Positions 14,103 through 24,496 are shown, numbered from the stretch's first letter. The stretch is 56,236 bases of DNA from Lachnoclostridium sp. An14 (GCF_002160755.1 NZ_NFLE01000028.1:1-56236), one strand, 5' to 3'. The notes: a model not told the origin generated them from the sequence alone. Numbers and translations: made by a program.

Positions 14103-14230
14103 GTAACAGTTCAGCCATATGTTTCTATAGGGCAGACGCCCGACATGAATAATTTGACAGCTAAGAACGTTTAACGTTAGCCAATTTTATAGAATCCGTC
14201 AAATTATGAATGGCATGGCTGAGCTGTTAC
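14103..14230. mobile_element. MITE-like palindromic element, copy 2
   Basis: This 128-bp copy is clearly homologous to copy 1 but lies in the opposite orientation. Its termini are GTAACAGTTCAGCCAT and ATGGCTGAGCTGTTAC, with one G-U type mismatch in the terminal repeat. The central GACAGCTAAGAACG region is conserved. Flanks ATTATTTC (14095-14102) and ACCATTTC (14231-14238) match at 6 of 8 positions, an aged target duplication. Confidence 0.85.
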
Positions 14231-14238
14231 ACCATTTC

Positions 14239-14440
14239 GTAACCGTTCACTACGCAGAAACATACGGAAAATACTGTGTGGGCGCTCGCTCACTAAGCAG
14301 TAATTTTCCATATATTTCTATAAGGCAGACGCCCGACATGAATCATTTAATGGCTAAGAGCATTTCGGCGGCCAGCAATCTTTAACATCAACCGCTTTGT
14401 CTAATCCATCAAATAATGAATAGCATAGCCGAACAATTAC
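14239..14440. mobile_element. MITE-like palindromic element, copy 3, with internal insertion
   Basis: This 202-bp copy directly follows copy 2. It begins GTAACCGTTCA and ends GAACAATTAC, and shares the GGCAGACGCCCGACATGAAT segment (14324-14343) with copy 2. About 60 extra bases (roughly 14250-14312) with their own inverted repeat (GGAAAATACTG and CAGTAATTTTCC) interrupt the left arm. The right flank ATAATTTC (14441-14448) resembles the flanks of copy 2, so both copies sit in one target site. The remaining 270 bp up to the next gene show no further structure. Confidence 0.75.
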
Positions 14441-14717
14441 ATAATTTCCAATCTCTGGAAATCTGTACTTTTGCCAGAAAAAACATGAATTTCACAAATT
14501 TCGACAATTTTTGCGACAGATTGCCCTAATTCCCATTTGGCCCATGCTATACTTTTTGAAAGAGGACATTCAGAATCCGCATTTAGTTCACGGCCTGTAT
14601 TTCCACTTTCACTTCTATATTCATATCTTTCAGGCGGGGCTGCCGCTTTCTGCCGCATGGCCCGCCGCACTCTTGCTGCCGACAGACAGCCCGTGATAGA
14701 AAAAGGGGGATCTTTTT

Positions 14718-14945
14718 ATGATAAGCTACAAAAAATTCTGGCAGCGGCTGGACGAGATGGGGCTTTCCCAGTACCGGCTGATCCGGACCTACGGCGTCAG
14801 TTCCGGCCAGCTGGACCGTCTGCGAAAGAATAAGCACGTGTCCACCCACACCCTGGAAACGCTCTGCCGGATCCTTCACTGCCGGATCGAGGACATCATC
14901 GAACACATACCGGACGCGGAGTGGGTATCGCGGCGGAAGAATTGA
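14718..14945 (+). CDS. Small XRE/Cro-type helix-turn-helix regulator
   Basis: The 75-residue protein consists of one Cro/C1-type DNA-binding domain. LSQYRLIRTYGVSSGQLDRL forms the helix-turn-helix and TLETLCRILHCRIEDII the dimer-side helices. There is no ligand or sensor domain. ATG 14718 follows AGGGGGA. A terminator lies about 40 bp downstream. It stands alone, with no phage or toxin gene beside it, so its target is unknown. Confidence 0.85.
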   Translation: MISYKKFWQRLDEMGLSQYRLIRTYGVSSGQLDRLRKNKHVSTHTLETLCRILHCRIEDIIEHIPDAEWVSRRKN

Positions 14946-14981
14946 CGCCTCCCGCCGCCGCGCCGCGAACGCGAACGCGAA

Positions 14982-15038
14982 AATCCCCCGGGAATCCAGC
15001 CTCTCACCCTCTGGATTTCCGGGGGATCTTTCTTTTTT
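14982..15038. terminator. Strong terminator between convergent genes
   Basis: AATCCCCCGGGAATCCAG and CTGGATTTCCGGGGGATC form a long stem around 15000-15010, followed by TTTCTTTTTTTC on the plus strand. It ends the HTH gene and may also act on the minus-strand DUF1015 transcript. Further on, GTGTGCAC...CTCACACCGGCGCC (15057-15083) resembles the first hairpin of the 77-bp repeat. Confidence 0.8.
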
Positions 15039-15085
15039 TCTTAATCAATATAAAACGTGTGCACTACCGCTCACACCGGCGCCGC

Positions 15086-16345
15086 TCAATCCAGCTCATG
15101 AATAAACAGCCCGCTGCGCAGTTTCGGCTCGAACCAGGTGGACTTCGGCGGCATCAGAAGGCCCGCGTCCGCCACGGCGAATAACTCCCCGATGGAGGTG
15201 GGGTACATGGAAAAAGCCAGGGCCATATCCGTCTCCGTCCGTTTTTCCAGCTCCGCCAGCCCGCGGATTCCGCCCACAAAGTCGATGCGTTTGTCCGTTC
15301 TCACGTCCCCGATGCCAAGCACCGGCTCCAGGAGAAACTCCTGTAACAAGGAAACATCCAAACTCCGCACCGGGTCTCCCTCCGTGCGGCGCACAAGCTC
15401 CGGCCTGGCACTCAGGCAGTACCAGTCCTCTCCCAGCAGCAGTCCGAACCGCCCTTTCTGATCCGGCTGATAAGGTGAGCGTCTCCGCTCCCCCGCCTTC
15501 TCCACGAAAAAGTTCTCCCGCACCCGGTCTAAAAATTCCTCCTCCGTCAGCCCGTTTAAATCCCGCACCACCCGGTTGTAGGGCAGAATCAAAAGCTGAT
15601 CGTGGGGAAAGAGCACCGACAGGAAGTAGTTAAACGGCTCCGCCCCCGTGTAGTCCGGGTGCTCCTTCCTGCGCTTTAAGCAGACCTTCACCGCCGACGC
15701 GGCCCGGTGATGGCCGTCGGCGATATAGGTGGCCGGCAGCTCCTCAAACAGGCGCTCAAAGGCCTCCACCTTCTCCAGGCTTTTCACCTCCCAGACCCGG
15801 TGGCGCACGCCGTCCTCCGCCGTGAAATCATAGATGGGCGGTTTCCCGCTCTTTCGCAGCTCCACCAGGCGGTCGATCTGCTCCGAGGCCCGGTAGGCCA
15901 GGAAAATGGGGCCGGTCTGGGCATTCAGCACATCCACGTGGCGGATCCGGTCCTGCTCCTTTTCCTCCCTGGTATTTTCGTGCTTTTTCACCACGCCGTT
16001 TATGTAGTCGTCCACGGAGGAACAGCCCACGATCCCCGTCTGGCTCCTGCCGTCCATGGTGAGCTCGTAGATATAGTAGGCCGCCACCGTATCCTTCTGG
16101 TAAACGCCTTCCTGCATCCGTTTTTCCAAAAGCTCCCGCCCCTTTTGGTAAACCTCCTCCCCGTAGGGATCCGTCCCCACCGGAAACTGGGTCTCCGGGC
16201 GGTCAATATTTAAAAAGGAAAGGGGATTTCCCTCCACCGCCTTCCTGGCCTCCTCCTCGTTAAACACATCGTAGGGAAGGGCCGCCGCCTTGTCCGCCTG
16301 TCCCTGGGTGGGGCGGACGCAGCGGAATGGTTTCACCACTGCCAT
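15086..16345 (-). CDS. DUF1015 family protein
   Basis: The 419-residue cytosolic protein matches DUF1015 throughout, for example KPFRCVRPTQGQADKAAALPYDV at its start, YIADGHHRAASA mid-protein and LLMPPKSTWFEPKLRSG at the end. Its function is unknown. It sits directly downstream of serC-serA on the same strand (29 bp gap), an arrangement seen repeatedly in Clostridia. A role linked to serine or phosphoserine metabolism has been suggested by context only. The HGHHR-like patch, DGHHRAASA, is conserved in the family and hints at a catalytic centre. Confidence 0.9.
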   Translation of the reverse strand: MAVVKPFRCVRPTQGQADKAAALPYDVFNEEEARKAVEGNPLSFLNIDRPETQFPVGTDPYGEEVYQKGRELLEKRMQEGVYQKDTVAAYYIYELTMDGRSQTGIVGCSSVDDYINGVVKKHENTREEKEQDRIRHVDVLNAQTGPIFLAYRASEQIDRLVELRKSGKPPIYDFTAEDGVRHRVWEVKSLEKVEAFERLFEELPATYIADGHHRAASAVKVCLKRRKEHPDYTGAEPFNYFLSVLFPHDQLLILPYNRVVRDLNGLTEEEFLDRVRENFFVEKAGERRRSPYQPDQKGRFGLLLGEDWYCLSARPELVRRTEGDPVRSLDVSLLQEFLLEPVLGIGDVRTDKRIDFVGGIRGLAELEKRTETDMALAFSMYPTSIGELFAVADAGLLMPPKSTWFEPKLRSGLFIHELD

Positions 16346-16374
16346 GCTCTCTCATTCTCCTTCTTCGTACTGTC

Positions 16375-17535
16375 TTACATCGCCCGCACCCGCAACACGC
16401 CGTCTATGGAGCGGATCCGCTCCAGCGCCTCCTCGGCGGCCTTCTGCTCTAAGTCCACCATGGTGTAGGCGAATTTGTCCTTGCTCTTGTTGGTCATATC
16501 GGAAATGTTGATGCCCTCCGCCGCCAGGACGGCCGTGATCTGGCCGATCATGTTGGGGATGTTTCTGTGGAGCACCGTCAGGCGGCAGACCGCCCGGCAT
16601 ACGCCCATGTCGCAGTTGGGGTAGTTTACGGAGTTGCGGATGTTTCCGTTTTCCAGGTAATCCATGATCTCCTTCACCGCCATCTTCGCGCAGTTGTCCT
16701 CCGACTCCTCCGTGGACGCCCCCAGATGAGGGATCACCACGGCCCCGGCCATGTTGGCGGATTTGGGGTTCGGGAAATCGGTGATGTATTTCTTCACTTT
16801 GCCGCTGTTTAAGGCCTCCGCCATGGCGTCCTCGTCCACCAGCACGTCTCTGGAGAAATTGAGCACCACCACGCCGTCCTTCATCTCCTGGAGAACGGAG
16901 GCGCTGATCATGCCTCTGGTGCTGTCTAAAAGCGGCACGTGAAGGGTGATGTAATCGCATTCTTTATAAATGTCATCCGCCGTCATGATGTGTTTCACAT
17001 CCCTGGAAAGCATCCAGGCGCCGTTTACGGAAATAAAGGGGTCGTAGCCGTAGACCGTCATCCCCAGGGCCGCAGCGGCGTTTGCCACCTCCACGCCGAT
17101 GGCGCCCAGGCCGATCACGCCAAGCTTCTTTCCCCGGATCTCACATCCGGCGAAGGCCTTTTTCCCCTTCTCCACCGCCTTGGCGATGTTCGGGTCATCC
17201 TTGATGGACTGGCACCACTGGATGCCGCCGATCACGTCCCTGGAGGCCAGGATCAGGCTGGCCAGCACCAGCTCCTTGACGCCGTTGGCATTGGCGCCGG
17301 GGGTGTTGAACACCACGATGCCCTTCTCCGCGCATTTGTCCAAAGGAATGTTGTTCACACCGGCACCGGCTCTGGCAATGGCTAACAGGCTGTCCGGCAG
17401 CTCCATATCGTGCATGGCCGCGCTGCGCACCAGCACGCCGTCGGCACCGTCCATCTGCTCCGTCAGCTCATAGCCGCCGGTGAGCAGGTCCGTGCCGTAT
17501 TTGGAAATCGCATTTAAGCAGTGAATTCGTTTCAT
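16375..17535 (-). CDS. serA: D-3-phosphoglycerate dehydrogenase
   Basis: SerA oxidises 3-phosphoglycerate to 3-phosphohydroxypyruvate with NAD, the first step of serine synthesis. The 386-residue protein contains the NAD-binding segment KLGVIGLGAIGVEVANAA. It has catalytic-region motifs ARAGAGVNNIPLD, NFSRD and IPHLGASTEESEDNCA. The C-terminal ACT domain (about residues 315-386, from NIPNMIGQITAVLA) probably senses serine. Its start codon overlaps the serC stop by one base (TAATG), so the two are translationally coupled. Confidence 0.96.
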   Translation of the reverse strand: MKRIHCLNAISKYGTDLLTGGYELTEQMDGADGVLVRSAAMHDMELPDSLLAIARAGAGVNNIPLDKCAEKGIVVFNTPGANANGVKELVLASLILASRDVIGGIQWCQSIKDDPNIAKAVEKGKKAFAGCEIRGKKLGVIGLGAIGVEVANAAAALGMTVYGYDPFISVNGAWMLSRDVKHIMTADDIYKECDYITLHVPLLDSTRGMISASVLQEMKDGVVVLNFSRDVLVDEDAMAEALNSGKVKKYITDFPNPKSANMAGAVVIPHLGASTEESEDNCAKMAVKEIMDYLENGNIRNSVNYPNCDMGVCRAVCRLTVLHRNIPNMIGQITAVLAAEGINISDMTNKSKDKFAYTMVDLEQKAAEEALERIRSIDGVLRVRAM

Positions 17536-18617
17536 TATCCGTTTCTCCTCTCAAAATCCCTCATAAATTCCACCAGCGCGATCACGCCCTCCATGGGCAT
17601 GGCGTTGTAAATGCTGGCTCTCATGCCGCCGACGGTGCGGTAGCCCTTTAAATTCTCCAGGCCCTTCTCCTTGGCCTCCTTGATAAACTTCGCGTCCAGA
17701 TCGGCATTTCCCGTCACAAAGGGCACGTTCATCAGGGAGCGGTCCTTCTTCTCCACGGTCCCCGTAAACATCTGGCTCTGATCCAGATAGTCGTAGAGAA
17801 TGGACGCCTTCTTTTCATTGTAGTCCCGCATCGCCGCCAGGCCGCCCCGCTGTTTCAGCCACTTGAACACCTTGCCGCAGATGTAGATGCCGTAGGTGGG
17901 CGGCGTGTTGTAGAGGGAATTGGCGTCCGCGTGGGTCTTGTAGCGGAGCATGGTGGGGGTGCCGGGCAGCACGTCGTCAGTGATCAGGTCCTCCCGGATA
18001 ATGACGATCACCGTGCCCGCCGGCCCGATGTTCTTCTGAACGCCGCCGTACACGATCCCGTACTTCGTCACATCAATGGGCTCTGACAGGAAACAGGAGG
18101 AAACGTCCGCCACCAAAAGCTTGCCCTTGGTGTCGGGAAGGCTGTGGTAGGCCGTCCCGAATACGGTGTTGTTCTGGCATATGTATACATAATCCGCGTC
18201 CGGTGAAATGGGCAGATCGGAACAGTCCGGAATGTAGGTGAACATTTTGTCCTCGCTGGAGGCGATGGCGTTCGCCTTTCCGTAGAGCTGGGCCTCCTTG
18301 TAAGCCTTTTTCGCCCACTGGCCGGTGATGATGTAGTCCGCTACCCGGTTCTTCATCAGGTTCATGGGGATCATGGCAAACTGCATGGACGCGCCGCCCT
18401 GTAAAAACAGCACCTTGTAGTTGTCCGGAATGTTCATCAGCTCTCTCAGGTCCGCGATGGCCTCATTGTGGATCTCCTCGTAGGCTTTTGAACGGTGGCT
18501 CATCTCCATCACGGACATTCCCGTACCCCTATAATCCAGCATCTCCTCGGCAGCTTCCTTTAAAACCGCCTCCGGCAGAGTGGCCGGTCCGGCCGAAAAG
18601 TTGTAAATTCTTCCCAT
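17535..18617 (-). CDS. serC: Phosphoserine aminotransferase
   Basis: SerC is the PLP enzyme that converts 3-phosphohydroxypyruvate and glutamate to phosphoserine. The 360-residue protein starts GRIYNFSAGPATLPEAVL, the family hallmark. The PLP-binding lysine lies in YGGVQKNIGPAGT. It ends with EGVIALVEFMRDFE, normal family length. Start ATG 18617 follows GGGAGGA; a longer frame upstream has no homology. It is the first gene of the serC-serA-DUF1015 string. No serB is present in the window. Confidence 0.97.
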   Translation of the reverse strand: MGRIYNFSAGPATLPEAVLKEAAEEMLDYRGTGMSVMEMSHRSKAYEEIHNEAIADLRELMNIPDNYKVLFLQGGASMQFAMIPMNLMKNRVADYIITGQWAKKAYKEAQLYGKANAIASSEDKMFTYIPDCSDLPISPDADYVYICQNNTVFGTAYHSLPDTKGKLLVADVSSCFLSEPIDVTKYGIVYGGVQKNIGPAGTVIVIIREDLITDDVLPGTPTMLRYKTHADANSLYNTPPTYGIYICGKVFKWLKQRGGLAAMRDYNEKKASILYDYLDQSQMFTGTVEKKDRSLMNVPFVTGNADLDAKFIKEAKEKGLENLKGYRTVGGMRASIYNAMPMEGVIALVEFMRDFERRNG

Positions 18618-18732
18618 ATACGCTCCTCCCATCCTTAACAAATAGTTTTATTTTTCATCATACACGTTTTGTCAAGCCTTTTCAAGTGCCTGTTTCCCAT
18701 TTTCCGAAAATTTGCAGGAAAACACCCCGATT

Positions 18733-19767
18733 TCAGCCATTCCGGCCGCCGCTGAGCCACGACCATAAGGGAGGCGTCCACCGTTTCAGCACACCCGCCG
18801 CCGTCCGGGACAGGCCCAGGCACAGCCACGGCATGGCCACAAAAAGAAACGCCGCTGCCGCCCGGCTCCCCGGAAAGAGGACGGCTCCCGTCTTATTGAT
18901 CAGCCGCACCAGGGCGAAATGGGTGGCGTAGAGGAAAAAGGTATCCTCCATCCACGGACGCGCCTCCGGCAGCCGCGCCCCGTCCACAAACCGCCACAGT
19001 CCCAAAGGCACAAAAAGGCGGCAGAGCACCAGAAATCCCACGCCGCATCCCCTCAGGTACAGGACACCGCACAGGCCTCCGGCAGCCATCAGGGCGGCGC
19101 CCTCCAGCCGGCCCGCTATCCCGCCGTTTTCCTCCGCCAGCCCGGGCCTGTGGACGGCGAAGGCCGCGGCTACGGCGTAGTAGAGCATGGAGTCCTCATT
19201 GATAAAGGGGAAATCCACCTGCAGCCACACCCAGAGGACGGCAGCGCCTATGTAAACGGCCGCCCCCACTTTGGTACGCAGGAAGAAATAGATCACCGGG
19301 GTCAGGGCCGCCAGCCAGATGAGCTGATAGAGATACCAGAACACATAATTGTAGCGGTAGTGAAACACCGCGTCCAGGGCCGTTTTCCCGTCAAAGGGGA
19401 TGATACCCTTTCCCACGATGTCTGCCAGGCCCGGCACGCGGCTGGCGGCCACGTAGCCTAAGTAGTAGAGGCCATTCCACAGCAGGAAGGGCAGAAACAG
19501 GGAGCGGGCCCTGGACCTCCATTTGCGCCCCAGCTTTTCCCAGGAAAAATTCCGGTAAAACAGGTAGGCGGAAATCATGAAAAATCCCGGCACCGCGAAC
19601 TGGCCCAGGCCCGTTCCCACCAGCGACTCCAGCTTTTTAAGAGGCGCGGCAGCGGGGGCATTGCCCAGAAACAGCTCGGCGTTCACAGAGTGGACCCAGA
19701 CCACCAGGATGCTGAACAGAAAGGTAAACCAGCGGATTTTGTTGCGAAACTGCTGTTCGTTTGTCAT
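18733..19767 (-). CDS. Membrane acyltransferase family protein (acyltransferase 3)
   Basis: The 344-residue integral membrane protein has about ten hydrophobic segments. The first helix holds VVWVHSVNAELF with the conserved His of acyltransferase-3 proteins, followed by FFMISAYLFYRNFSWEK with the conserved Phe/Ser patch. Such proteins O-acylate envelope glycans or lipids. No glycan synthesis genes are adjacent, so the substrate is unknown. ATG 19767 is preceded by GGAGGAA. Confidence 0.82.
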   Translation of the reverse strand: MTNEQQFRNKIRWFTFLFSILVVWVHSVNAELFLGNAPAAAPLKKLESLVGTGLGQFAVPGFFMISAYLFYRNFSWEKLGRKWRSRARSLFLPFLLWNGLYYLGYVAASRVPGLADIVGKGIIPFDGKTALDAVFHYRYNYVFWYLYQLIWLAALTPVIYFFLRTKVGAAVYIGAAVLWVWLQVDFPFINEDSMLYYAVAAAFAVHRPGLAEENGGIAGRLEGAALMAAGGLCGVLYLRGCGVGFLVLCRLFVPLGLWRFVDGARLPEARPWMEDTFFLYATHFALVRLINKTGAVLFPGSRAAAAFLFVAMPWLCLGLSRTAAGVLKRWTPPLWSWLSGGRNG

Positions 19768-20106
19768 ACCGGGTTCCTCCTTTCTGGTTCAGGCATTTCC
19801 CTGCCTCTCTCCTGGACATTTTCCGCCCAAGTGTTCATAAGATGTTGGGGGCCCAAGGTCAAAAATCCTCTTGCAAGCAAGCCTTCATCGGATTTCCGAC
19901 CTTTTGACCCTGGTATCATCATAATTATATATTACTATACCATACCCTTTCAGCCTCTAAAAGAAATCTTCATATATTTTTCAGACTTTTTACTATAAAA
20001 TATGATATACTAGGAGCACCTGACGGGCAGAGGAACCATTTCCCGCCCGCCTGACAGGGACTCCGTTCCATCGTTCCCTGTATTTTATCGTGAAAGGAGA
20101 CTGTTT
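19768..20106. other. Intergenic region with stem-loop, upstream of two divergent genes
   Basis: This 339-bp gap contains an unusual interrupted inverted repeat. GGTCAAAAATCC (about 19858) faces GGATTT and CCTTTTGACC (to about 19911), with CTTGCAAGCAAG between. Downstream is an AT-rich stretch with a possible -10 TATACT near 20006. The leader of the protease gene contains ACAGGGA...TCCCTGT (20053-20080). I see no reading frame or known RNA family. Confidence 0.4.
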
Positions 20107-21453
<1,347 letters not shown>

Positions 21454-21467
21454 GCGCCGCAATTTCC

Positions 21468-21513
21468 AAAGGAGCCGCACCTGGCATTACCCCCTGCCAG
21501 GCGCGGCTCCTTT
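21468..21513. terminator. Bidirectional terminator between protease and sialic acid operon
   Basis: AAAGGAGCCGC and GCGGCTCCTTT form the outer stem and CCTGGCA and TGCCAGG the inner stem. It lies between two convergent genes and should stop both. Confidence 0.8.
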
Positions 21514-21549
21514 CACACCCCATTTTAAATGATCATCTTCTCCTCTTTC

Positions 21550-22986
21550 CTATTCCGCGCCTTCCCAGAGACGGTGCCCGGCCAGGGCGATGTCGCCCCT
21601 GACGGCCCAGACCTTGGCGTTTTTCATCCGCAGAATCAGGCTCAGTTTCTGTCCGGCCAGGTTTTCCAGCCCCCCGGAAAACCGGATGGACAGCCAGCCG
21701 TCCTCTCCCGCGGTCACCTCGCTGTCCCCATAGCCAAAGCCAGGGAGCGGCTCCCGGTTCCAGGCGGTTGCCAGGGCCGCCGAAACCTCCATGGGCTGGC
21801 CCGGATCCGCCGGATCCGCCAAAAGCTCCAGCCGGCCGCCGTTTATAAACAAGCTGGCCGTGGGAAGAACGGATTCCTCCTGAGGCCGCCTTGGACTTAA
21901 GGAAACAAACCGGTCCGCCTCCCACTTCGCTCTCCCCAGGGAGGTTTCCCGGAAGTTGGTATGCTGTCCGTTTCCGCCCATGTAGTAAAGCCACAGGCTC
22001 CCGTCGGGAGCGGCCACCAGGGGAGACGCGTAGATGCAGCAGCAGTCGAAGGCCCCGTCCGGGTAGCTCCCTTCGCCTCTCGGCAGAATGGGCTGTCCCG
22101 GCGCCGCGAAATCAAATTTCCAGGGATCCGCCGCCCAGGTCAGTTCTAAGTCCACCTGGTCAAAATCCGGCTCCGTCCGATCCCCCTCGTGGATCATGGA
22201 CGCCAGTCCCAGGTAGATATTTCCCCAGCGAAACGCCGGCATGGCGTAAATCTGATTTTCAAAGCCGGTGCCCCGCAGGGTCTCCTTCGGCTCACTCCAG
22301 TGGATGAAATCCTGGCTGCGGCTCAAGGTGGTGACCCGGATTCCGTCTCTCCACACCCGGGAGAGCACCATATAGCAGCTCTCCTCCTCGCTCCAGAAGG
22401 GCAGGTTGTGGCTGTCCGCCGGCGGATTGTGCTCCGGCCACGGCGTGGGCGTCTCCCAGTGAACCCCGTCAGGGGAGAAGGAAACGGCCATGTAGGCCTC
22501 CGTGCCTGGCTGGTCCATCTTCGTCACCATCTTATAGCGGCGGGAGGGATCCGTCTCCCTCTCGTCAAGCATCACCCCGGTGCCGTGGGCAAAGGGGAAA
22601 ATCAGGTTGTTTTCCCTGCTTCCGTGCCAATCCACAAAGCCCAGGGACGGTTTCTCCCAGTGGATCCCGTCGGCGCTCTCCGCGTAGGCTAAGCCCGGCA
22701 CCCGGTCCGGACGGGGGATGTAGTCCCGCTCCGTTCTCTCCTTCGGCCCGGCGCACCGGCTGTCCTCGTCCTCGATAAACAGGGTGTAGTAGCAGCGGTA
22801 GCAGTTCGCCTCCCGGTCGTAGATCACGTTGGGATAGCCGTTGTCAATCCGCACCTCCCAGGGACGGTCCTCTGTAAACAGGGGGTTGTGCTCCTCATCC
22901 TTCACCGGATGGGACGCCTCCAGCTTTAAGTTTGCCATCCCCTGGGGGCTTAAAAGCCGTCTGTCCAGCATCAGATATTTTTCCAT
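21550..22986 (-). CDS. Uncharacterised beta-propeller glycosidase-like protein in the sialic acid operon
   Basis: The 478-residue protein has no signal peptide, so it should be cytosolic. It contains repeated propeller-blade motifs of the form SxDGxHW (ESADGIHWEKP, SPDGVHWETP and RSQDFIHWSEP). Five-bladed hydrolase families similar to GH32, GH43 and GH130 carry such motifs. The C-terminal 110 residues look like a beta-sandwich. It is not an obvious GH33 sialidase: no full SxDxGxTW Asp-box and no FRIP motif are seen. It is the last gene after nanA. Processing of an imported sialoside or anhydro-sugar is a plausible inference. Start ATG 22986 has AAGGAGA; the longer frame to 23055 reaches into a hairpin-rich spacer. 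Confidence 0.75.
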   Translation of the reverse strand: MEKYLMLDRRLLSPQGMANLKLEASHPVKDEEHNPLFTEDRPWEVRIDNGYPNVIYDREANCYRCYYTLFIEDEDSRCAGPKERTERDYIPRPDRVPGLAYAESADGIHWEKPSLGFVDWHGSRENNLIFPFAHGTGVMLDERETDPSRRYKMVTKMDQPGTEAYMAVSFSPDGVHWETPTPWPEHNPPADSHNLPFWSEEESCYMVLSRVWRDGIRVTTLSRSQDFIHWSEPKETLRGTGFENQIYAMPAFRWGNIYLGLASMIHEGDRTEPDFDQVDLELTWAADPWKFDFAAPGQPILPRGEGSYPDGAFDCCCIYASPLVAAPDGSLWLYYMGGNGQHTNFRETSLGRAKWEADRFVSLSPRRPQEESVLPTASLFINGGRLELLADPADPGQPMEVSAALATAWNREPLPGFGYGDSEVTAGEDGWLSIRFSGGLENLAGQKLSLILRMKNAKVWAVRGDIALAGHRLWEGAE

Positions 22987-23067
22987 TCTGTCTCTCCTTT
23001 TCACGCTTCCCGGCAAAAACGGCCTGCGGGACGCCCTAAAACCCGCGCCCCGCAAGCCGCATCTTAC

Positions 23068-23985
23068 TTAGCAGTACGTCTTGATGGCGTCGTCAATCAT
23101 GGCAACGCACTCTTTCACAATGTCCATATCGCTGTCCACCAGGTTTGCCAGGGGCTTTCTCACGCCGCCTAACTCCAGTCCCTCGCGGATCTTTAAGATG
23201 GCCTTGATCGTTCCGTACATATTTCCCTTGGTGGAGCACATCTTGTAGATGATGGCGTCCGCCGCGTACTGAACCTTCGCGGCCTCCTCAATCTTTCCGG
23301 CCTTGGTCAGCTCGTAGATCTTTAAGTACAGCTCCGGCATCGCCCCGTAGGTGCCGCCGATGCCGCCGTCAGCGCCCATGGCAAGGCCGCTTACCAGCTG
23401 CTCGTCCGGGCCGTTGAATACCACAAAGTCCTCGCCGCCGTCCATCTTGAACATCTGGATGTCCTGTACGGGCATGGAGCTGTTCTTCACTGCCGCCACC
23501 TTCGGGTTCTTTAACATCTCGTGGAACAGGGGCATGGTTAAAGCCACACCGGCCAGCTGCGGGATATTGTAGATGACGAAGTCCGTGTTCGGCGCCGCGG
23601 AGGAAATGTCGTTCCAGTACTGGGCGATGGCATACTCCGGCAGGTGGAAGTAAATGGGCGGGATAGCCGCGATGGCGTCCACTCCCAGGCTCTCAGCGTG
23701 AGCGGCCAGCTCCATGCTGTCGGCGGTGTTGTTGCAGGCCACGTGAGCGATGATGGTGAGCTTGCCCTCGGCGGCCTCCACCACAGCCTCCAGCACCTGC
23801 TTGCGCTCTGCCACGCTCTGGTAGATGCACTCGCCGGAGGATCCGCCTACGTAAACGCCCTTCACGCCCTTTTCCACCATGTAGCGGGTCAGGGCTTTCA
23901 CGCCCTCAACGCTGATGGCTCCGTTTTCGTCGTAGCAGGCATAAAATGCCGGAATAATTCCCTGATATTTCGTGATGTCTTTCAT
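23068..23985 (-). CDS. nanA: N-acetylneuraminate lyase
   Basis: NanA splits N-acetylneuraminate into N-acetylmannosamine and pyruvate through a Schiff base. The 305-residue TIM-barrel protein belongs to the DapA/NanA family. The Schiff-base lysine is Lys167 in AAVKNSS and the partner tyrosine is Tyr139 in VIYNIPQ. GGSSGE provides the substrate carboxylate loop. These positions match E. coli NanA (Tyr137, Lys165) closely. The Opp-type importer and YhcH gene upstream, and nanE and nanK nearby, fit this over DapA. A perfect GGGCCGGC/GCCGGCCC hairpin lies 19-37 bp upstream in the spacer. Confidence 0.92.
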   Translation of the reverse strand: MKDITKYQGIIPAFYACYDENGAISVEGVKALTRYMVEKGVKGVYVGGSSGECIYQSVAERKQVLEAVVEAAEGKLTIIAHVACNNTADSMELAAHAESLGVDAIAAIPPIYFHLPEYAIAQYWNDISSAAPNTDFVIYNIPQLAGVALTMPLFHEMLKNPKVAAVKNSSMPVQDIQMFKMDGGEDFVVFNGPDEQLVSGLAMGADGGIGGTYGAMPELYLKIYELTKAGKIEEAAKVQYAADAIIYKMCSTKGNMYGTIKAILKIREGLELGGVRKPLANLVDSDMDIVKECVAMIDDAIKTYC

Positions 23986-24046
23986 GATTTGCCTCCATTC
24001 TCCGGGCCGGCCGCGCCGGCCCGCGTTTCCATTCCTTGTTCCGTCC

Positions 24047-24496
24047 TTAAACCCGAACCTTTACAACTGCCTTTTCCACATGGCAGGGGCCGCCGCGGTT
24101 TATTTTCACCCGATGGGCGTCCTCCGGGAAGGCGATGAGCACCTTTCCCGGCTCCATGGGAAACAGGGCCTCTGTTTCGCCGGTGCAGTCGATACCGTCC
24201 GTGGCCGGATCCTCTCCCGTGATGGTCATGCGCTCCATGGGAGTGATGCCGATATATTCCTCGCCCTCCGCCAGCAGGTGGATGTCGGCGTAAAGCCGGT
24301 GGGCCTCAAAAGCCGTCTCCGCCTCCGGCATGGTGGTGTACGCAAAGCGGTTGATGTAGACGTTTTCCCCGTCCACCTCGTTCCTGCCGCTGGTCAGGCC
24401 CTCTAAGCCGTGCTCCAGCAGGTAGGCGATGGCCGTGTCCAGGGCCGGGGTGATCCCCCGGTATCTCCCTAAATGCTCCATGTCCGTATAGATCAT
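24047..24496 (-). CDS. YhcH/YjgK/YiaL family protein, probable sialic acid anomerase
   Basis: The 149-residue cupin-like protein shows family motifs RYRGITPALDTAIAYL, EAHRLYADIHLLAEGEE and FPEDAHRVKI with conserved His residues for metal binding. YhcH homologues in nan operons speed anomer interconversion of N-acetylneuraminate so that NanA gets its open chain. It overlaps the upstream ATPase gene by 4 bp (ATGA), so it is translationally coupled to the importer. Confidence 0.88.
   Translation of the reverse strand: MIYTDMEHLGRYRGITPALDTAIAYLLEHGLEGLTSGRNEVDGENVYINRFAYTTMPEAETAFEAHRLYADIHLLAEGEEYIGITPMERMTITGEDPATDGIDCTGETEALFPMEPGKVLIAFPEDAHRVKINRGGPCHVEKAVVKVRV

Noticed and set aside
14537-14833. 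98-residue open frame upstream of the HTH gene
   Set aside because: No ribosome binding site or family motif, and it overlaps the well-supported HTH gene in another frame.
19855-19912. Structured RNA gene in the protease upstream gap
   Set aside because: Only an interrupted inverted repeat is visible, with no promoter or terminator that would define an RNA gene.
21550-22986. GH33 sialidase
   Set aside because: The SxDGxHW motifs are not the SxDxGxTW Asp-boxes, there is no FRIP motif, and there is no signal peptide.
23068-23985. 4-hydroxy-tetrahydrodipicolinate synthase (dapA)
   Set aside because: The same fold, but the operon with importer, YhcH, nanK and nanE and the E. coli NanA-like positions of Tyr and Lys favour NanA.
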